A stretch of 48,109 nt of DNA, taken from the NCBI GenBank assembly GCA_947449495.1, contig CANFSB010000010.1, positions 1 to 48,109 on the forward strand, given 5' to 3'. Source of the DNA: Pseudomonadota bacterium (GTDB lineage: Bacteria > Pseudomonadota > Gammaproteobacteria > Steroidobacterales > Steroidobacteraceae). How positions within the stretch are numbered: position 1 is the stretch's first letter; the number at the start of each line of letters is the position of its first letter. The notes below the pieces were generated by a model, which did no database searches, was not told where the DNA came from, and saw only the letters and a program-made list of their open reading frames with translations. This document shows positions 19,712 to 28,343 of the stretch, in pieces. The position numbers were made by a program, and so were the translations under genes.

Positions 19712-20620
19712 ATGAGCATGCGACTAGTGTTTGTCAGCGGTCTGTCGGGTGCCGGCAAAAGCGTGGCTTTGCACATGCTCGAGGACCTCGATTTTTACTG
19801 CGTCGACAACATCCCTGCTGCACTGCTCAATTCCTTCATCGCGCACACGCTGCGCAGCAACGATCCTGTCTACCGCCGCACGGCGGTAGGCTTGGACGCT
19901 CGCAACACCGAGGCGGAGATCGCCACGGTGCCCACACTCATTGATGAACTACGTCGATCTGGCATCAGTTGCGAACTGATCTACCTCATCGCCAACGAAC
20001 AAGAGCTGCTGCGCCGCTTCGCCGAAACGCGCCGCCGCCACCCACTTAGCCGTAACGGTGAAAGCCTGCGCGAGGCCATCGACATCGAGCGACGTCTGCT
20101 CGAGCCCATTGCACAGCACGCCGATCTCACACTCGACACCACGCGAATCGGCGTGCATGACCTGCGCGAAGCGATGCGCCAGCGCGTTGAGCAGCGCGCC
20201 ACGCCGCGCATGTCGCTGCAATTTGCCTCATTTGGTTTCAAGCATGGCATTCCAGGCGATGCTGATTTCGTATTCGATGCCCGCACCCTGCCCAATCCGT
20301 ACTGGGATCCGGCACTGCGCGGACTCACTGGCCGCGATACCGAGGTCATCCGTTTCCTTGAAGCCTGCGAACCGGTGGGCCGTCTGATCAACGACATCGA
20401 ACACTTTGTCGAAGGGCGCCTCAAAGACCTGCAAGACAGCAACCGTCGCTATGTCACCGTGGCCATCGGTTGTACTGGTGGACGCCATCGGTCGGTCTAT
20501 CTGGCCGATCAACTGGCGGCGCGTTTTAATCCGCGCTATCCATCCGTATCCGTGCGTCACGCCAGTCTGACTGGCACCGATATGTTGCTGCCGTCGCAGC
20601 CAAACCCACCGCATGGCTAA
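19712..20620 (+). CDS. rapZ: RNase adapter RapZ
   Basis: A 302-residue P-loop protein. RapZ in E. coli directs RNase E to the GlmZ small RNA, tuning glucosamine-6-phosphate synthase. Walker A is VSGLSGAGKSVAL; other marks are DFYCVDNIPAALL, RRRHPLSRNGESLREAI, FASFGFKHGIPGDADFVFDAR and the C-terminal AIGCTGGRHRSVYLADQLA, which belongs to the RNA-binding domain. It overlaps zapE by 8 bases. An RraB-like RNase E inhibitor is also in this window (26719-27120). Confidence 0.96.
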   Translation: MSMRLVFVSGLSGAGKSVALHMLEDLDFYCVDNIPAALLNSFIAHTLRSNDPVYRRTAVGLDARNTEAEIATVPTLIDELRRSGISCELIYLIANEQELLRRFAETRRRHPLSRNGESLREAIDIERRLLEPIAQHADLTLDTTRIGVHDLREAMRQRVEQRATPRMSLQFASFGFKHGIPGDADFVFDARTLPNPYWDPALRGLTGRDTEVIRFLEACEPVGRLINDIEHFVEGRLKDLQDSNRRYVTVAIGCTGGRHRSVYLADQLAARFNPRYPSVSVRHASLTGTDMLLPSQPNPPHG

Positions 20621-21710
20621 ACTGCTGGTGCAGGCCTACCAGCAACTAGTTGCCAGTGGCAGCCTGACGCCAGACGATGCGCAAGTGGCGCTGGCGCAGC
20701 GACTGGCACTGCTGGCCGAGCAACTCAGCGCACTGCCAAAGCCCAACTTGTTACAAAGGCTCGGGCTGCAACGCAGCACTACCCCGAGCGCACGCGGTAT
20801 ATACCTGTGGGGCCCTGTGGGTCGCGGTAAAACGCTGCTGATGGATCTGCTGCCATCCTCGCTACCACCGGGTATCAGCCGGCGCGTGCACTTTCACGCC
20901 TTTATGCGCGAAGTCCATGCAGAGCTGGCCAAGTTGCGTGACATCAGCGATCCGCTGCGCACTGTCGCCGGACAACTCGTCGGTAAGGCCCGCCTGCTGT
21001 GTCTGGACGAACTGTTCGTGACTGATATAGGCGACGCGATGATCCTGCATGGCTTGCTCGATGCGCTGTTGGCGCAGGGCATCACACTGGTGATCACCTC
21101 CAACACGCCGCCACACAAACTCTATGCCGGCGGGCTGCAGCGCGAACGCTTTATGCCGGCCATCGAGCTGCTGCAACAGCAACTGGATGTCGTTGAGCTC
21201 AACGGCGGTACCGACTACAGGCTGCGCCAGCTCGAGCAGGCCGGCACGTGGATCCAAGGCAGCGACACTCAGGCGCAGCAACGGCTGCAAACGCTGTTTA
21301 ATCAATTGGCAGGTGACACCGCACAGCAAGTGGGCGGCACCACGCTGCTCGAAGGACGGCAAGTACCGCGAGTGCGTGCAGCTGCAGGGCTCGAGTGGTT
21401 TGAGTTTGCTGCGCTGTGCGAAGGTGCGCGCGGCACCCACGATTATCTGGCGTTGGCATCGCGCACGCGCACGCTGTTTGTCAGCAACGTGCCACGCCTG
21501 GGTGTTTTGCAGGATGACGCCGCACGACGCTTCATCTCTCTGGTCGATGTGGCTTATGACGCAGGGGTCACGCTGGTCATCGGCTCAACGGTGGCCACTA
21601 CCGGGCTGTATGACGGCACACGTCTGGCAGCAGACTTTCAGCGCACCACCAGCCGCCTGATCGAAATGCAGAGTCGCGATTATCTGACTAAGTCGCGCTG
21701 CGCCAAGTAA
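20613..21710 (+). CDS. zapE: Cell division protein ZapE (AFG1-like ATPase)
   Basis: A 365-residue AAA-type ATPase of the AFG1/ZapE family; in E. coli ZapE associates with FtsZ during constriction. Walker A is LWGPVGRGKTLLMDLL, Walker B is LLCLDELFVTDIGDAMIL, with sensor-like LVITSNTPPHKLYAGGLQRERFMPAI and FVSNVPRLGV later. The conserved FHAFMREVHAEL segment follows Walker A. Its end overlaps the convergent rarD end by 31 bases. Last gene of the kdsD-zapE block. Confidence 0.93.
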   Translation: MAKLLVQAYQQLVASGSLTPDDAQVALAQRLALLAEQLSALPKPNLLQRLGLQRSTTPSARGIYLWGPVGRGKTLLMDLLPSSLPPGISRRVHFHAFMREVHAELAKLRDISDPLRTVAGQLVGKARLLCLDELFVTDIGDAMILHGLLDALLAQGITLVITSNTPPHKLYAGGLQRERFMPAIELLQQQLDVVELNGGTDYRLRQLEQAGTWIQGSDTQAQQRLQTLFNQLAGDTAQQVGGTTLLEGRQVPRVRAAAGLEWFEFAALCEGARGTHDYLALASRTRTLFVSNVPRLGVLQDDAARRFISLVDVAYDAGVTLVIGSTVATTGLYDGTRLAADFQRTTSRLIEMQSRDYLTKSRCAK

Positions 21711-22573
21711 CGCCGCAGCGCATCGGTCGAGAACAACACCAGCGCCAGCCAGATGCAGGCAAATGTAACCTTCTGCACGTAACCAAATGGTTCGTGGAAC
21801 ACAAACACCGCGATGAGCATGCTGACGATGGGCGCCAAATACTGCAAAAATCCCAGCAGTGTCAGCGGTACGCGGCGCGCGCCATAAGCGAACAGCACCA
21901 GCGGCAACGCGGTGACGCTACCGCCGACAGCCATCAGCACATCCAAGTGCACTGCCTCACGCAGGAATACGCCGTCTCCCAGCGATTCGCGCCACAGCAG
22001 AAATGCTACTGAGGGCAATAGCAGGATCAGGCTCTCGACCGCCAATCCATGCACTGCATCGACCGCAGTGAACTTGCGGATCAGTCCATAAGAAGCAAAC
22101 GAGAACGCCAGCACCAGCGCGATCCACGGCAGGCTGCCCAGTTGCCAGGCCATCCAGGCCACGCCCGCAGCCGCGCAGATCACCGCTGCCCATTGCAACA
22201 GGTTGAGTCGCTCACGCAGCAACACCACTCCGCACAGCACATTAACCAGCGGCGTAATGAAGTAGCCCAGGCTGGTGTCGAGGACATGGCCGGTATTGAT
22301 GCCGACGATGAACACGCCCCAATTGAATGAAATACACACGGCACTGGCCGCCAACATGCCCCATAGCCGGGGCGTAATGCCCCGCCACCAAGCCCCGTCG
22401 CCGCGCAACAGCAAGAACAGCCACACGACCACTGCGCACCAGGCGACGCGGTGCGCCAATAGCTGTGCGCTGGGGACACTGGCCAGCAGGCGCCAGTACA
22501 GGGGGAACAGGCCCCAAATAAAATAGGCAGCGGCAGCAGCCACAAAGCCACCACGATTGGACAGAGCAGTCAT
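21680..22573 (-). CDS. rarD: EamA-family transporter RarD
   Basis: A 297-residue membrane protein with about 10 helices in two EamA (DMT) repeats. RarD-subfamily features are the N-terminal GFVAAAAAYFIWGLFPLYW, HRVAWCAVVVWLF, NWGVFIVGINTGHVLDTSLG and FGYVQKVTFACIWLAL. RarD substrates are uncertain; the name comes from chloramphenicol sensitivity phenotypes. It is alone on the minus strand between zapE and pdhA, and its 3' end overlaps zapE. Confidence 0.88.
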   Translation of the reverse strand: MTALSNRGGFVAAAAAYFIWGLFPLYWRLLASVPSAQLLAHRVAWCAVVVWLFLLLRGDGAWWRGITPRLWGMLAASAVCISFNWGVFIVGINTGHVLDTSLGYFITPLVNVLCGVVLLRERLNLLQWAAVICAAAGVAWMAWQLGSLPWIALVLAFSFASYGLIRKFTAVDAVHGLAVESLILLLPSVAFLLWRESLGDGVFLREAVHLDVLMAVGGSVTALPLVLFAYGARRVPLTLLGFLQYLAPIVSMLIAVFVFHEPFGYVQKVTFACIWLALVLFSTDALRRYLAQRDLVR

Positions 22574-22655
22574 CAGCGATTCACGCAGTCACTAAATATC
22601 TGTGCATCCTACGCTTATACTGCAGGCCATCCGACACCTGCACCCGGGATCCGCC

Positions 22656-23732
22656 TTGCACAGCGTCGCGAACTTCGACATCCACTACCGCCAACTGCTC
22701 GATGCAGCCGGCATGCCCACGGGCGAGTGGCCGGGCTTTGGCCGCGATCCAGCGCAGTTGCTGGCCATGTATCGCATGATGACGCTGTGCCGAGTGTTCG
22801 ACACCAAGGCCATCAACCTGCAGCGCACCGGACGACTTGGAACCTATGCGCCCTGCACCGGCCAAGAAGCCACGCATGTGGGCGTGGGTGCGGCCATGCA
22901 AGCCGACGATGTGCTGTTCCCGGTGTATCGCGAATACGGCACGCAGCTGTGGCGCGGCGTCACGCTGGCCGGCATCTATACCTACTGGAATGGTGACGAA
23001 CGCGGCACCTGGTTTGACGGCCCACGCCAAGACTTCCCGTGGTGCGTGCCCATCGCCTCACAGATGCCTCATGCCGCCGGCGCTGCTATGGCCTTCAAGG
23101 TGCGGGGCCAAGCCCGATGTGCCGTGGCCTATATCGGCGATGGCGGTACCTCCCAAGGCGCCTTTTACGAGGCGCTCAATGCCGCCGGCGCACAAACGCT
23201 GCCGCTGGTGGCGGTTGTGGTCAATAACGGCTGGGCCATCTCGGTGCCGGTGGCCGAGCAAACCGCCGCGCGCACACTTGCACAAAAGGCTATCGCTGCC
23301 GGAATCGCTGGCATACAGGTCGATGGCAACGACATCATCGCGGTGCGTGCCGTCATGGAAGAGGCTCTGGCCCGCGCCCGCAATGGCGGCGGCCCGACCT
23401 TGGTCGAAGCACTCACGTACCGGCTCAGCGACCACACCACCGCCGACGATGCCACGCGTTACCGGCCCGCAGGCGAGCTCGAAGCGGCTTGGCAACGTGA
23501 GCCACTGCTACGCACGCGCCACTATCTGCAGGCGCACGGTCACTGGAGCGATACGCAGGAAGCTGCACTGCGTGCCGACTGTCAGGCACAGGTCGATGCA
23601 GCGGTCAGCGCCTATCAAGCTCTGCCCGCCGCCAGCACCGATTCGATGTTCGAGCACCTGTTTGCGCAGTTGCCACACGAGTTGCAGGCCCAGCAAGCCA
23701 GCGCGCGCCATTACGCCGCGCACAAGGGCTAA
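22656..23732 (+). CDS. pdhA: Pyruvate dehydrogenase E1 component, alpha subunit
   Basis: Thiamine-diphosphate enzyme subunit decarboxylating pyruvate (or a branched 2-oxoacid). Features are TKAINLQRTGRLGTYAPCTGQEA and the ThDP motif GDGGTSQGAFYEALN...NNGWAISVP; RYRLSDHT-type phosphorylation-loop sequence is present (TYRLSDHTTADDATRY). I start at TTG 22656 because GGGA lies 6 bases upstream, a TATACT -10 candidate sits at 22616-22621, and the resulting N-terminus (NFDIHYRQLLDAAG) matches close relatives. The GTG at 22602 would place that -10 inside the gene. Substrate could be pyruvate or branched-chain 2-oxoacids; the Xanthomonas-like sequence favours pyruvate. Confidence 0.88.
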   Translation: MHSVANFDIHYRQLLDAAGMPTGEWPGFGRDPAQLLAMYRMMTLCRVFDTKAINLQRTGRLGTYAPCTGQEATHVGVGAAMQADDVLFPVYREYGTQLWRGVTLAGIYTYWNGDERGTWFDGPRQDFPWCVPIASQMPHAAGAAMAFKVRGQARCAVAYIGDGGTSQGAFYEALNAAGAQTLPLVAVVVNNGWAISVPVAEQTAARTLAQKAIAAGIAGIQVDGNDIIAVRAVMEEALARARNGGGPTLVEALTYRLSDHTTADDATRYRPAGELEAAWQREPLLRTRHYLQAHGHWSDTQEAALRADCQAQVDAAVSAYQALPAASTDSMFEHLFAQLPHELQAQQASARHYAAHKG

Positions 23733-23737
23733 GGCAT

Positions 23738-24715
23738 ATGGCCAAACTCACACTCGTCGAAGCCATCAACCTGGCGCTGGCGCACGCGCTGCAAAACGAC
23801 CCTGACGTCGTGCTCATGGGCGAGGACATCGGTCGCAATGGCGGCGTGTTCCGTGCCACCGCAGGGTTGCAACAGCGCTTTGGTGCACTGCGCGTACAAG
23901 ACTCCGTGCTGGCCGAAGGCGTCATCGCGGGCATGGCGGTGGGCATGGCGGCCCAAGGCCTCAAGCCAGTAGCCGAAATTCAGTTCATGGGTTTCATCTA
24001 CCCGGCACTCGACCAGATCTGCAATCACATGGCGCGCATGCGCAACCGTACACGCGGCCGTATCACCCTGCCCATCGTGGTGCGCATGCCGCATGGCGGT
24101 GGCATCCATGCGCCTGAACACCACTCCGAAAGCCTCGAATCATTGCTGTGCCATCACGCCGGACTGCGCGTGCTGTGCCCGTCCACACCCGCACGTGCCT
24201 ACGGGCTGCTGCTGGCTGCAATCCGCAATCCAGACCCGGTTATTTTCCTCGAGCCCACGCGTCTGTATCGACTGGCACGGCAAGAAGTAGAGGATGACGG
24301 CGTCGCCGCAGACTTGGACTGCTGTCATCTGCTGCGCGAAGGGCAAGACGTCACCGTGGTGTGCTGGGGCGCAGCCACCCACGATGTACTGCAGGCCGCA
24401 CACGCCCTCGAGAGCGAAAGCATCGACTGCGAAGTCATAGACCTGTCGTCGCTGTCACCTATCGATCACAACAGCATCCTCGACTCGGTGGCACGTACCG
24501 GTCGCTTGGTCATCGTGCACGAGGCTGCGCGCAACTGCGGCGTGGGCGCCGAGATTGCTGCCACTGTGGCCGAGCGCGGGCTCTACCACCTGCACGCTCC
24601 CATCCGCCGTGTCACCGGCTACGATACGGTCATGCCGTATTTCCGGCTTGAGCACGACTACATCCCCAGCGTCACGCGCATTGCCGATGGCATCCGCGAG
24701 ACGGTGCAAGCCTGA
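23738..24715 (+). CDS. pdhB: Pyruvate dehydrogenase E1 component, beta subunit
   Basis: A 325-residue transketolase-like beta subunit forming the heterotetrameric E1 with the preceding gene. Motifs include VVLMGEDIGRNGGVFRAT, VLAEGVIAGMAVGMAAQGL, PHGGGIHAPEHHSES and VICWGAATHDVL-type sequence (TVVCWGAATHDVLQAA), with DLSSLSPID near the C-terminal domain. It starts 5 bases after the pdhA stop and precedes the E2 gene by 22 bases, so the three form one operon. No E3 (lipoamide dehydrogenase) is adjacent. Confidence 0.92.
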   Translation: MAKLTLVEAINLALAHALQNDPDVVLMGEDIGRNGGVFRATAGLQQRFGALRVQDSVLAEGVIAGMAVGMAAQGLKPVAEIQFMGFIYPALDQICNHMARMRNRTRGRITLPIVVRMPHGGGIHAPEHHSESLESLLCHHAGLRVLCPSTPARAYGLLLAAIRNPDPVIFLEPTRLYRLARQEVEDDGVAADLDCCHLLREGQDVTVVCWGAATHDVLQAAHALESESIDCEVIDLSSLSPIDHNSILDSVARTGRLVIVHEAARNCGVGAEIAATVAERGLYHLHAPIRRVTGYDTVMPYFRLEHDYIPSVTRIADGIRETVQA

Positions 24716-24737
24716 CGCACGTCGCAAGGACAGCACC

Positions 24738-25922
24738 ATGTTCAGATTCACACTGCCCGATCTTGGCGAAGGCCTGCAAGACGCAGAAATCGTGTCTTGG
24801 CACGTCGCAGTAGGGGATCGCGTGGCTGTTGATCAACCGCTGGTCGCCATGGAGACTGCAAAGGCCGTGGTCGAAGTCCCCTCACCCGTGGCCGGCGTAA
24901 TCGTCGCGCTGCACGGTCAGGCCACCGATCGCATCGACACCGGTGCGGCACTGGTCGACTTCAAGCTCGATACCGACGACGCGGTCGATGCGCCGACGCC
25001 AGCACCGGCCACTGCCTCCGGAGGCGTGGTCGGCCACATGCCCACCAGTGATCAAGAGATCAGCGCCACACCACAACGCAGCAGCAGCACCAGTGCCGGA
25101 GCGCGCAGCTCACGTGCCGTGCCCGCTGCTCGCGATCTGGCCCGCCACCTCGGCATCGACATCAGCAACCTGCGCGGCAGTGGCCGCGATGCACTGATCA
25201 CCGTCGAAGACGTCATGGCTGCGGCAGCGCTCACTGTTCAGCCTCAGGGCAGCGCGATGCGCCCGACACTGCCCGCTACAGCAGGTGGCGAGTTCGACGT
25301 GTTGCGCAGCCTGCGCCGCGCCATGGCGCAAAGCATGTCGATGGCACGTGACAACGTCATGGAATGTACCGTCGTCGATGATGCCGACATCCATGCCTGG
25401 GAATCGGGCAACGACTACACCGCACGATTGCTGCGCGCCATCGCCGCAGGCTGCCGCGCTGAACCGGGCATCAATGCCTGGTACGACGCCACCTCGCAGG
25501 GCCGCCGCATCTTCCACCACATCGACGTGGGCATCGCTGTCGACACGCCCGATGGGCTGCTGGTGCCGGTGATCCGTGATGTGGGTAACCGTACTCCCGA
25601 GCAACTGCGTATCGAAATCAATCGCCTCAAAGTCGGTGCCCGCGAGCGCAGCCTGCCGGCCTCCGACCTGCGCGACTTCACCTTCATGCTGTCCAATTTC
25701 GGCGTCATGGCAGGACGCTATGCCACACCCGTCGTCGTGCCGCCGGCCATCGCCATCCTCGGTGCGGGCAAGGTGTCACGCGATGTGGTGGCAGTAGGTG
25801 ATGCGATCGAGATCCACCGCCGCATGCCGTTGTCGCTGACCTTCGATCATCGCTGCGTCACCGGCGGCGAGGCCGTGCGCCTGCTAGCTGCCATCATCGT
25901 CGACCTGCAACGACCCAACTGA
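24738..25922 (+). CDS. pdhC: Dihydrolipoamide acyltransferase (E2) of the pyruvate dehydrogenase complex
   Basis: A 394-residue E2: one lipoyl domain with the lipoylated Lys42 in [13 protein letters not shown], a linker, a peripheral-subunit-binding domain ([22 protein letters not shown]) and the acyltransferase core. The active-site motif reads [11 protein letters not shown]: the catalytic His is kept, but the usual Asp of HRxxDG is Thr. AAGGA sits 9 bases before ATG 24738; the frame is open further upstream into pdhB. It transfers the acetyl group from E1-bound hydroxyethyl-ThDP to CoA. Branched-chain substrates are the alternative. Confidence 0.9.
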   Translation: MFRFTLPDLGEGLQDAEIVSWHVAVGDRVAVDQPLVAMETAKAVVEVPSPVAGVIVALHGQATDRIDTGAALVDFKLDTDDAVDAPTPAPATASGGVVGHMPTSDQEISATPQRSSSTSAGARSSRAVPAARDLARHLGIDISNLRGSGRDALITVEDVMAAAALTVQPQGSAMRPTLPATAGGEFDVLRSLRRAMAQSMSMARDNVMECTVVDDADIHAWESGNDYTARLLRAIAAGCRAEPGINAWYDATSQGRRIFHHIDVGIAVDTPDGLLVPVIRDVGNRTPEQLRIEINRLKVGARERSLPASDLRDFTFMLSNFGVMAGRYATPVVVPPAIAILGAGKVSRDVVAVGDAIEIHRRMPLSLTFDHRCVTGGEAVRLLAAIIVDLQRPN

Positions 25923-25956
25923 TCTCTGCACTGCACACTTCACTGGAGCATCCATC

Positions 25957-26706
25957 TTGACCGGCAAACTCGTCCTTCTGCGTCATGGCCAAAGCGTCTG
26001 GAACGTGGCCAATCTGTTCACCGGTTGGACCGATGTCGATCTGTCGGATCAGGGCAGACAGGAAGCGGCGCAGGCCGGACGCGAGTTGCGGGCCACTGGC
26101 ATTCGCTTCGACTACTGCTACACCTCGATGCTCAAGCGCGCGATCCGCACGCTGCATCTGGCCTTGGACGAAATGGACCGGCTGTGGCTGCCCATCGAAA
26201 AGACCTGGCGCCTAAACGAGCGCCACTACGGCGCACTGCAAGGCCTCGACAAAGCTCAGACCGTCGAGCGGCATGGCGAAGCGCAGGTCAAAATCTGGCG
26301 GCGCAGCTACGACATCCCGCCGCCGCCGCTAGCCGCCAGCGATGACCGGCATCCTTGTCACGATGTGCGTTATGCGGGGCTTGATCCAGCGCTGCTGCCA
26401 GCCACCGAGTCACTCAAAGACACGCTCGCGCGCGTGATGCCGGTGTGGAACGAATCCATTGCACCGCGCCTTAAGGCGGGACAGAACGTGCTGGTCGCGG
26501 CCCATGGCAATAGCCTGCGGGCCATGGTCAAGATGCTCGACAACGTCGCCGAGTCTGAGATCACCGAACTCAACATCCCCACCGGTGTGCCGTTGCTCTA
26601 CGAGTTGGACTCAGACCTCAAGCCGCTGTCGAGCCGTTATCTGGGCGATCCAGCAGCCATTGCTGCCGCCGCCGAGGCCGTACGCCGTCAGACCGAGAAG
26701 AAGTAA
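25957..26706 (+). CDS. gpmA: 2,3-bisphosphoglycerate-dependent phosphoglycerate mutase
   Basis: A 249-residue dPGM interconverting 3- and 2-phosphoglycerate in glycolysis. Catalytic phospho-His lies in [10 protein letters not shown], with [14 protein letters not shown], the acid residue region [15 protein letters not shown] and the second His in [13 protein letters not shown]. Start is TTG 25957 with GGAG 9 bases upstream. It follows the pdh cluster by 34 bases. Its last codons and stop form one arm of a 10-bp perfect inverted repeat shared with the convergent rraB end. Confidence 0.95.
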   Translation: MTGKLVLLRHGQSVWNVANLFTGWTDVDLSDQGRQEAAQAGRELRATGIRFDYCYTSMLKRAIRTLHLALDEMDRLWLPIEKTWRLNERHYGALQGLDKAQTVERHGEAQVKIWRRSYDIPPPPLAASDDRHPCHDVRYAGLDPALLPATESLKDTLARVMPVWNESIAPRLKAGQNVLVAAHGNSLRAMVKMLDNVAESEITELNIPTGVPLLYELDSDLKPLSSRYLGDPAAIAAAAEAVRRQTEKK

Positions 26707-26724
26707 GCGCCGCAGCGCTTACTT
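26701..26724. terminator. Inverted repeat spanning both convergent stop codons
   Basis: AAGTAAGCGC, loop CGCA, then GCGCTTACTT: a perfect 10-bp stem with a four-base loop. Each arm contains AAG TAA, so it encodes the final Lys and stop of gpmA on the plus strand and of rraB on the minus strand. Neither strand has a T-run after it, so intrinsic termination is uncertain; it may instead protect 3' ends. Confidence 0.6.
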
Positions 26725-27120
26725 GCCGATCGCCCAGCCGTCGTAGCGTCCGCCGCGCGACTGGGCCGTCGCATTGAAGCGCAGCGTATAGGCTTTCATC
26801 TGCTCCACCTGCAAGCGCAGCGTGCGGTGCGCGTGCAGGCTCCAGCGACCGGTGTCAGGCTCATAGCGGCTGTCCACCGCAAACTGCTCCGGCTCCAACT
26901 CCTCGGTCACTTCGCGGCAGGCCTGCTCATCCGGCAGGTCAAAGAAGAAGTCGATCGGATAGGGATCAAACGGCGCAAAACCCATCTTGCGCAGCTGGTC
27001 GATGAATCGCGTATCGAAATCATCGGCCACCTTCGGCTTGAGGCTCGTGCGCAGCTGCGACACGATGCGCGCCAGCGAGATCAATGCTGCCAAGATCAGC
27101 AACGCAACTGTCCAGTTCAT
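26719..27120 (-). CDS. RraB-domain protein with N-terminal membrane anchor
   Basis: A 133-residue protein. Residues 2-20 are a hydrophobic helix (MNWTVALLILAALISLARIV). The rest fits the RraB domain (Pfam RraB): DFDTRFIDQLRKMGF, YPIDFFFDLPDEQACREVTEEL, GRWSLHAHRTLRLQ and the typical end RGGRYDGWAI. RraB in E. coli binds and inhibits RNase E. ATG 27120 is used because the upstream extension has no family similarity and covers the preceding gene. It follows the ornithine-decarboxylase-like gene by 19 bases. The membrane anchor is not part of E. coli RraB, so this may be a distinct subfamily. Confidence 0.78.
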   Translation of the reverse strand: MNWTVALLILAALISLARIVSQLRTSLKPKVADDFDTRFIDQLRKMGFAPFDPYPIDFFFDLPDEQACREVTEELEPEQFAVDSRYEPDTGRWSLHAHRTLRLQVEQMKAYTLRFNATAQSRGGRYDGWAIGK

Positions 27121-27139
27121 TCGCTCACTCCAGCCATGA

Positions 27140-28303
27140 TCACAGTTCCAGCACAGATCCCTTATCGCCAGGCGTCTCGTTAACCGACACAACCGTGGCC
27201 TTGGGGAAAAAATTGAATTCGGACGCCGAGGCCCAGGTATAGGCACCCATCGCCGCACCCACCACAATATCGCCTTCTCGCAGCCGTGGCATGGGCACGC
27301 CCTCGGCCACCACATCGATGCTGTCGCATGTCGGGCCCGCCAGCACCGACGGCTGCATAGGGCCCTTGCGCAGCGCGCGCACCGGATAGCGGCCGTGATC
27401 AAACACCTGGCCGCTGTACGAACCGTACACACCGTCATCCAGGTAATACCACCAGGCACCGCCGCGCTGCGCCCGCCCCATGACTCGCGACACAGCCACC
27501 GCTGAGGGTCCAGAGATAAAGCGACCTGGCTCGGCAATCACTCGTACGCGCTTAGGCACGGCCTTGAGCGCCTTACGAATCGGTGCACAAAAGCGGCCTA
27601 TGTCCGCTACTGCCTCGACGTAATCGATGGGAAACCCGCCACCAATATCGAGCGTATCGAGCGGCCCGAGTTTTTCGCGGCGTGCCGCGGCCAGCAATGC
27701 CGTGCACACCTCCATGGCCTGCACATGCATACGCGCATCCGGTGCCTGCGATCCCACATGAAACGACAAACCGCGCAGCTTGACGCCCAGACTTGCTGCC
27801 AGTCGCGCCAACTCCAGCGCGTCCTGTGGCTCACAGCCGAACTTACGCGACAGATCACTGACCACGCCCGGACTGCGGAACGACACACGCAACAGCAACT
27901 CGGCCTTGTCACGGTACCGACGGAACTTGCGCACCTCGTCAGGATTGTCGGCCACAAACACCGTCACGCCTGCAGCCAGTGCGTTGCGGATGTCCTGGTC
28001 GCGCTTGATGGGATGGGTGTGGATGCAGCGGCGCGGATCCGCGCCTAAGCGCTGCGCCAACTGCACCTCACCAGTGGTAGCCAGATCTAGCCAGCCTCCC
28101 AACGCCAGCATGGTGCGAACGATGGCCGGATGCGGCAACGGCTTGAGTGCGTAATGCAGGTCTACGCCCGGCAACGCCTTGGCCAGCTTTTTGTACTGCG
28201 CACGCGCGCGTTGGCAATCGACGATCAGCAGCGGTGAGCCATATTGGGCCACCAGTCGCTCGATGTGCGCATCTTCAAACGGATCGATCCAGCTCGCAGT
28301 CAT
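27140..28303 (-). CDS. Type III PLP-dependent decarboxylase (ornithine decarboxylase-like)
   Basis: A 387-residue alanine-racemase-fold enzyme. The PLP lysine is Lys54 (HYALKPLPHP), followed by LDLATTGEVQLAQRLG, LSFHVGSQ, the phosphate-binding LDIGGGFP, AEPGRFISGPS, and GPTCDSIDVVAEG with Cys326 and Asp327 equivalent to the ODC active-site Cys-Asp pair. This favours ornithine (or lysine/ornithine) decarboxylation to putrescine over diaminopimelate decarboxylation, which usually has GPxCES. It is unlike the large fold-I SpeC of E. coli. Located between tsaC and rraB on the same strand; 40 bases separate it from tsaC. Confidence 0.82.
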   Translation of the reverse strand: MTASWIDPFEDAHIERLVAQYGSPLLIVDCQRARAQYKKLAKALPGVDLHYALKPLPHPAIVRTMLALGGWLDLATTGEVQLAQRLGADPRRCIHTHPIKRDQDIRNALAAGVTVFVADNPDEVRKFRRYRDKAELLLRVSFRSPGVVSDLSRKFGCEPQDALELARLAASLGVKLRGLSFHVGSQAPDARMHVQAMEVCTALLAAARREKLGPLDTLDIGGGFPIDYVEAVADIGRFCAPIRKALKAVPKRVRVIAEPGRFISGPSAVAVSRVMGRAQRGGAWWYYLDDGVYGSYSGQVFDHGRYPVRALRKGPMQPSVLAGPTCDSIDVVAEGVPMPRLREGDIVVGAAMGAYTWASASEFNFFPKATVVSVNETPGDKGSVLEL

Positions 28304-28343
28304 AGTGACGTTGCCGCCCTCGGGGCACCAGGCCCATTGATGA

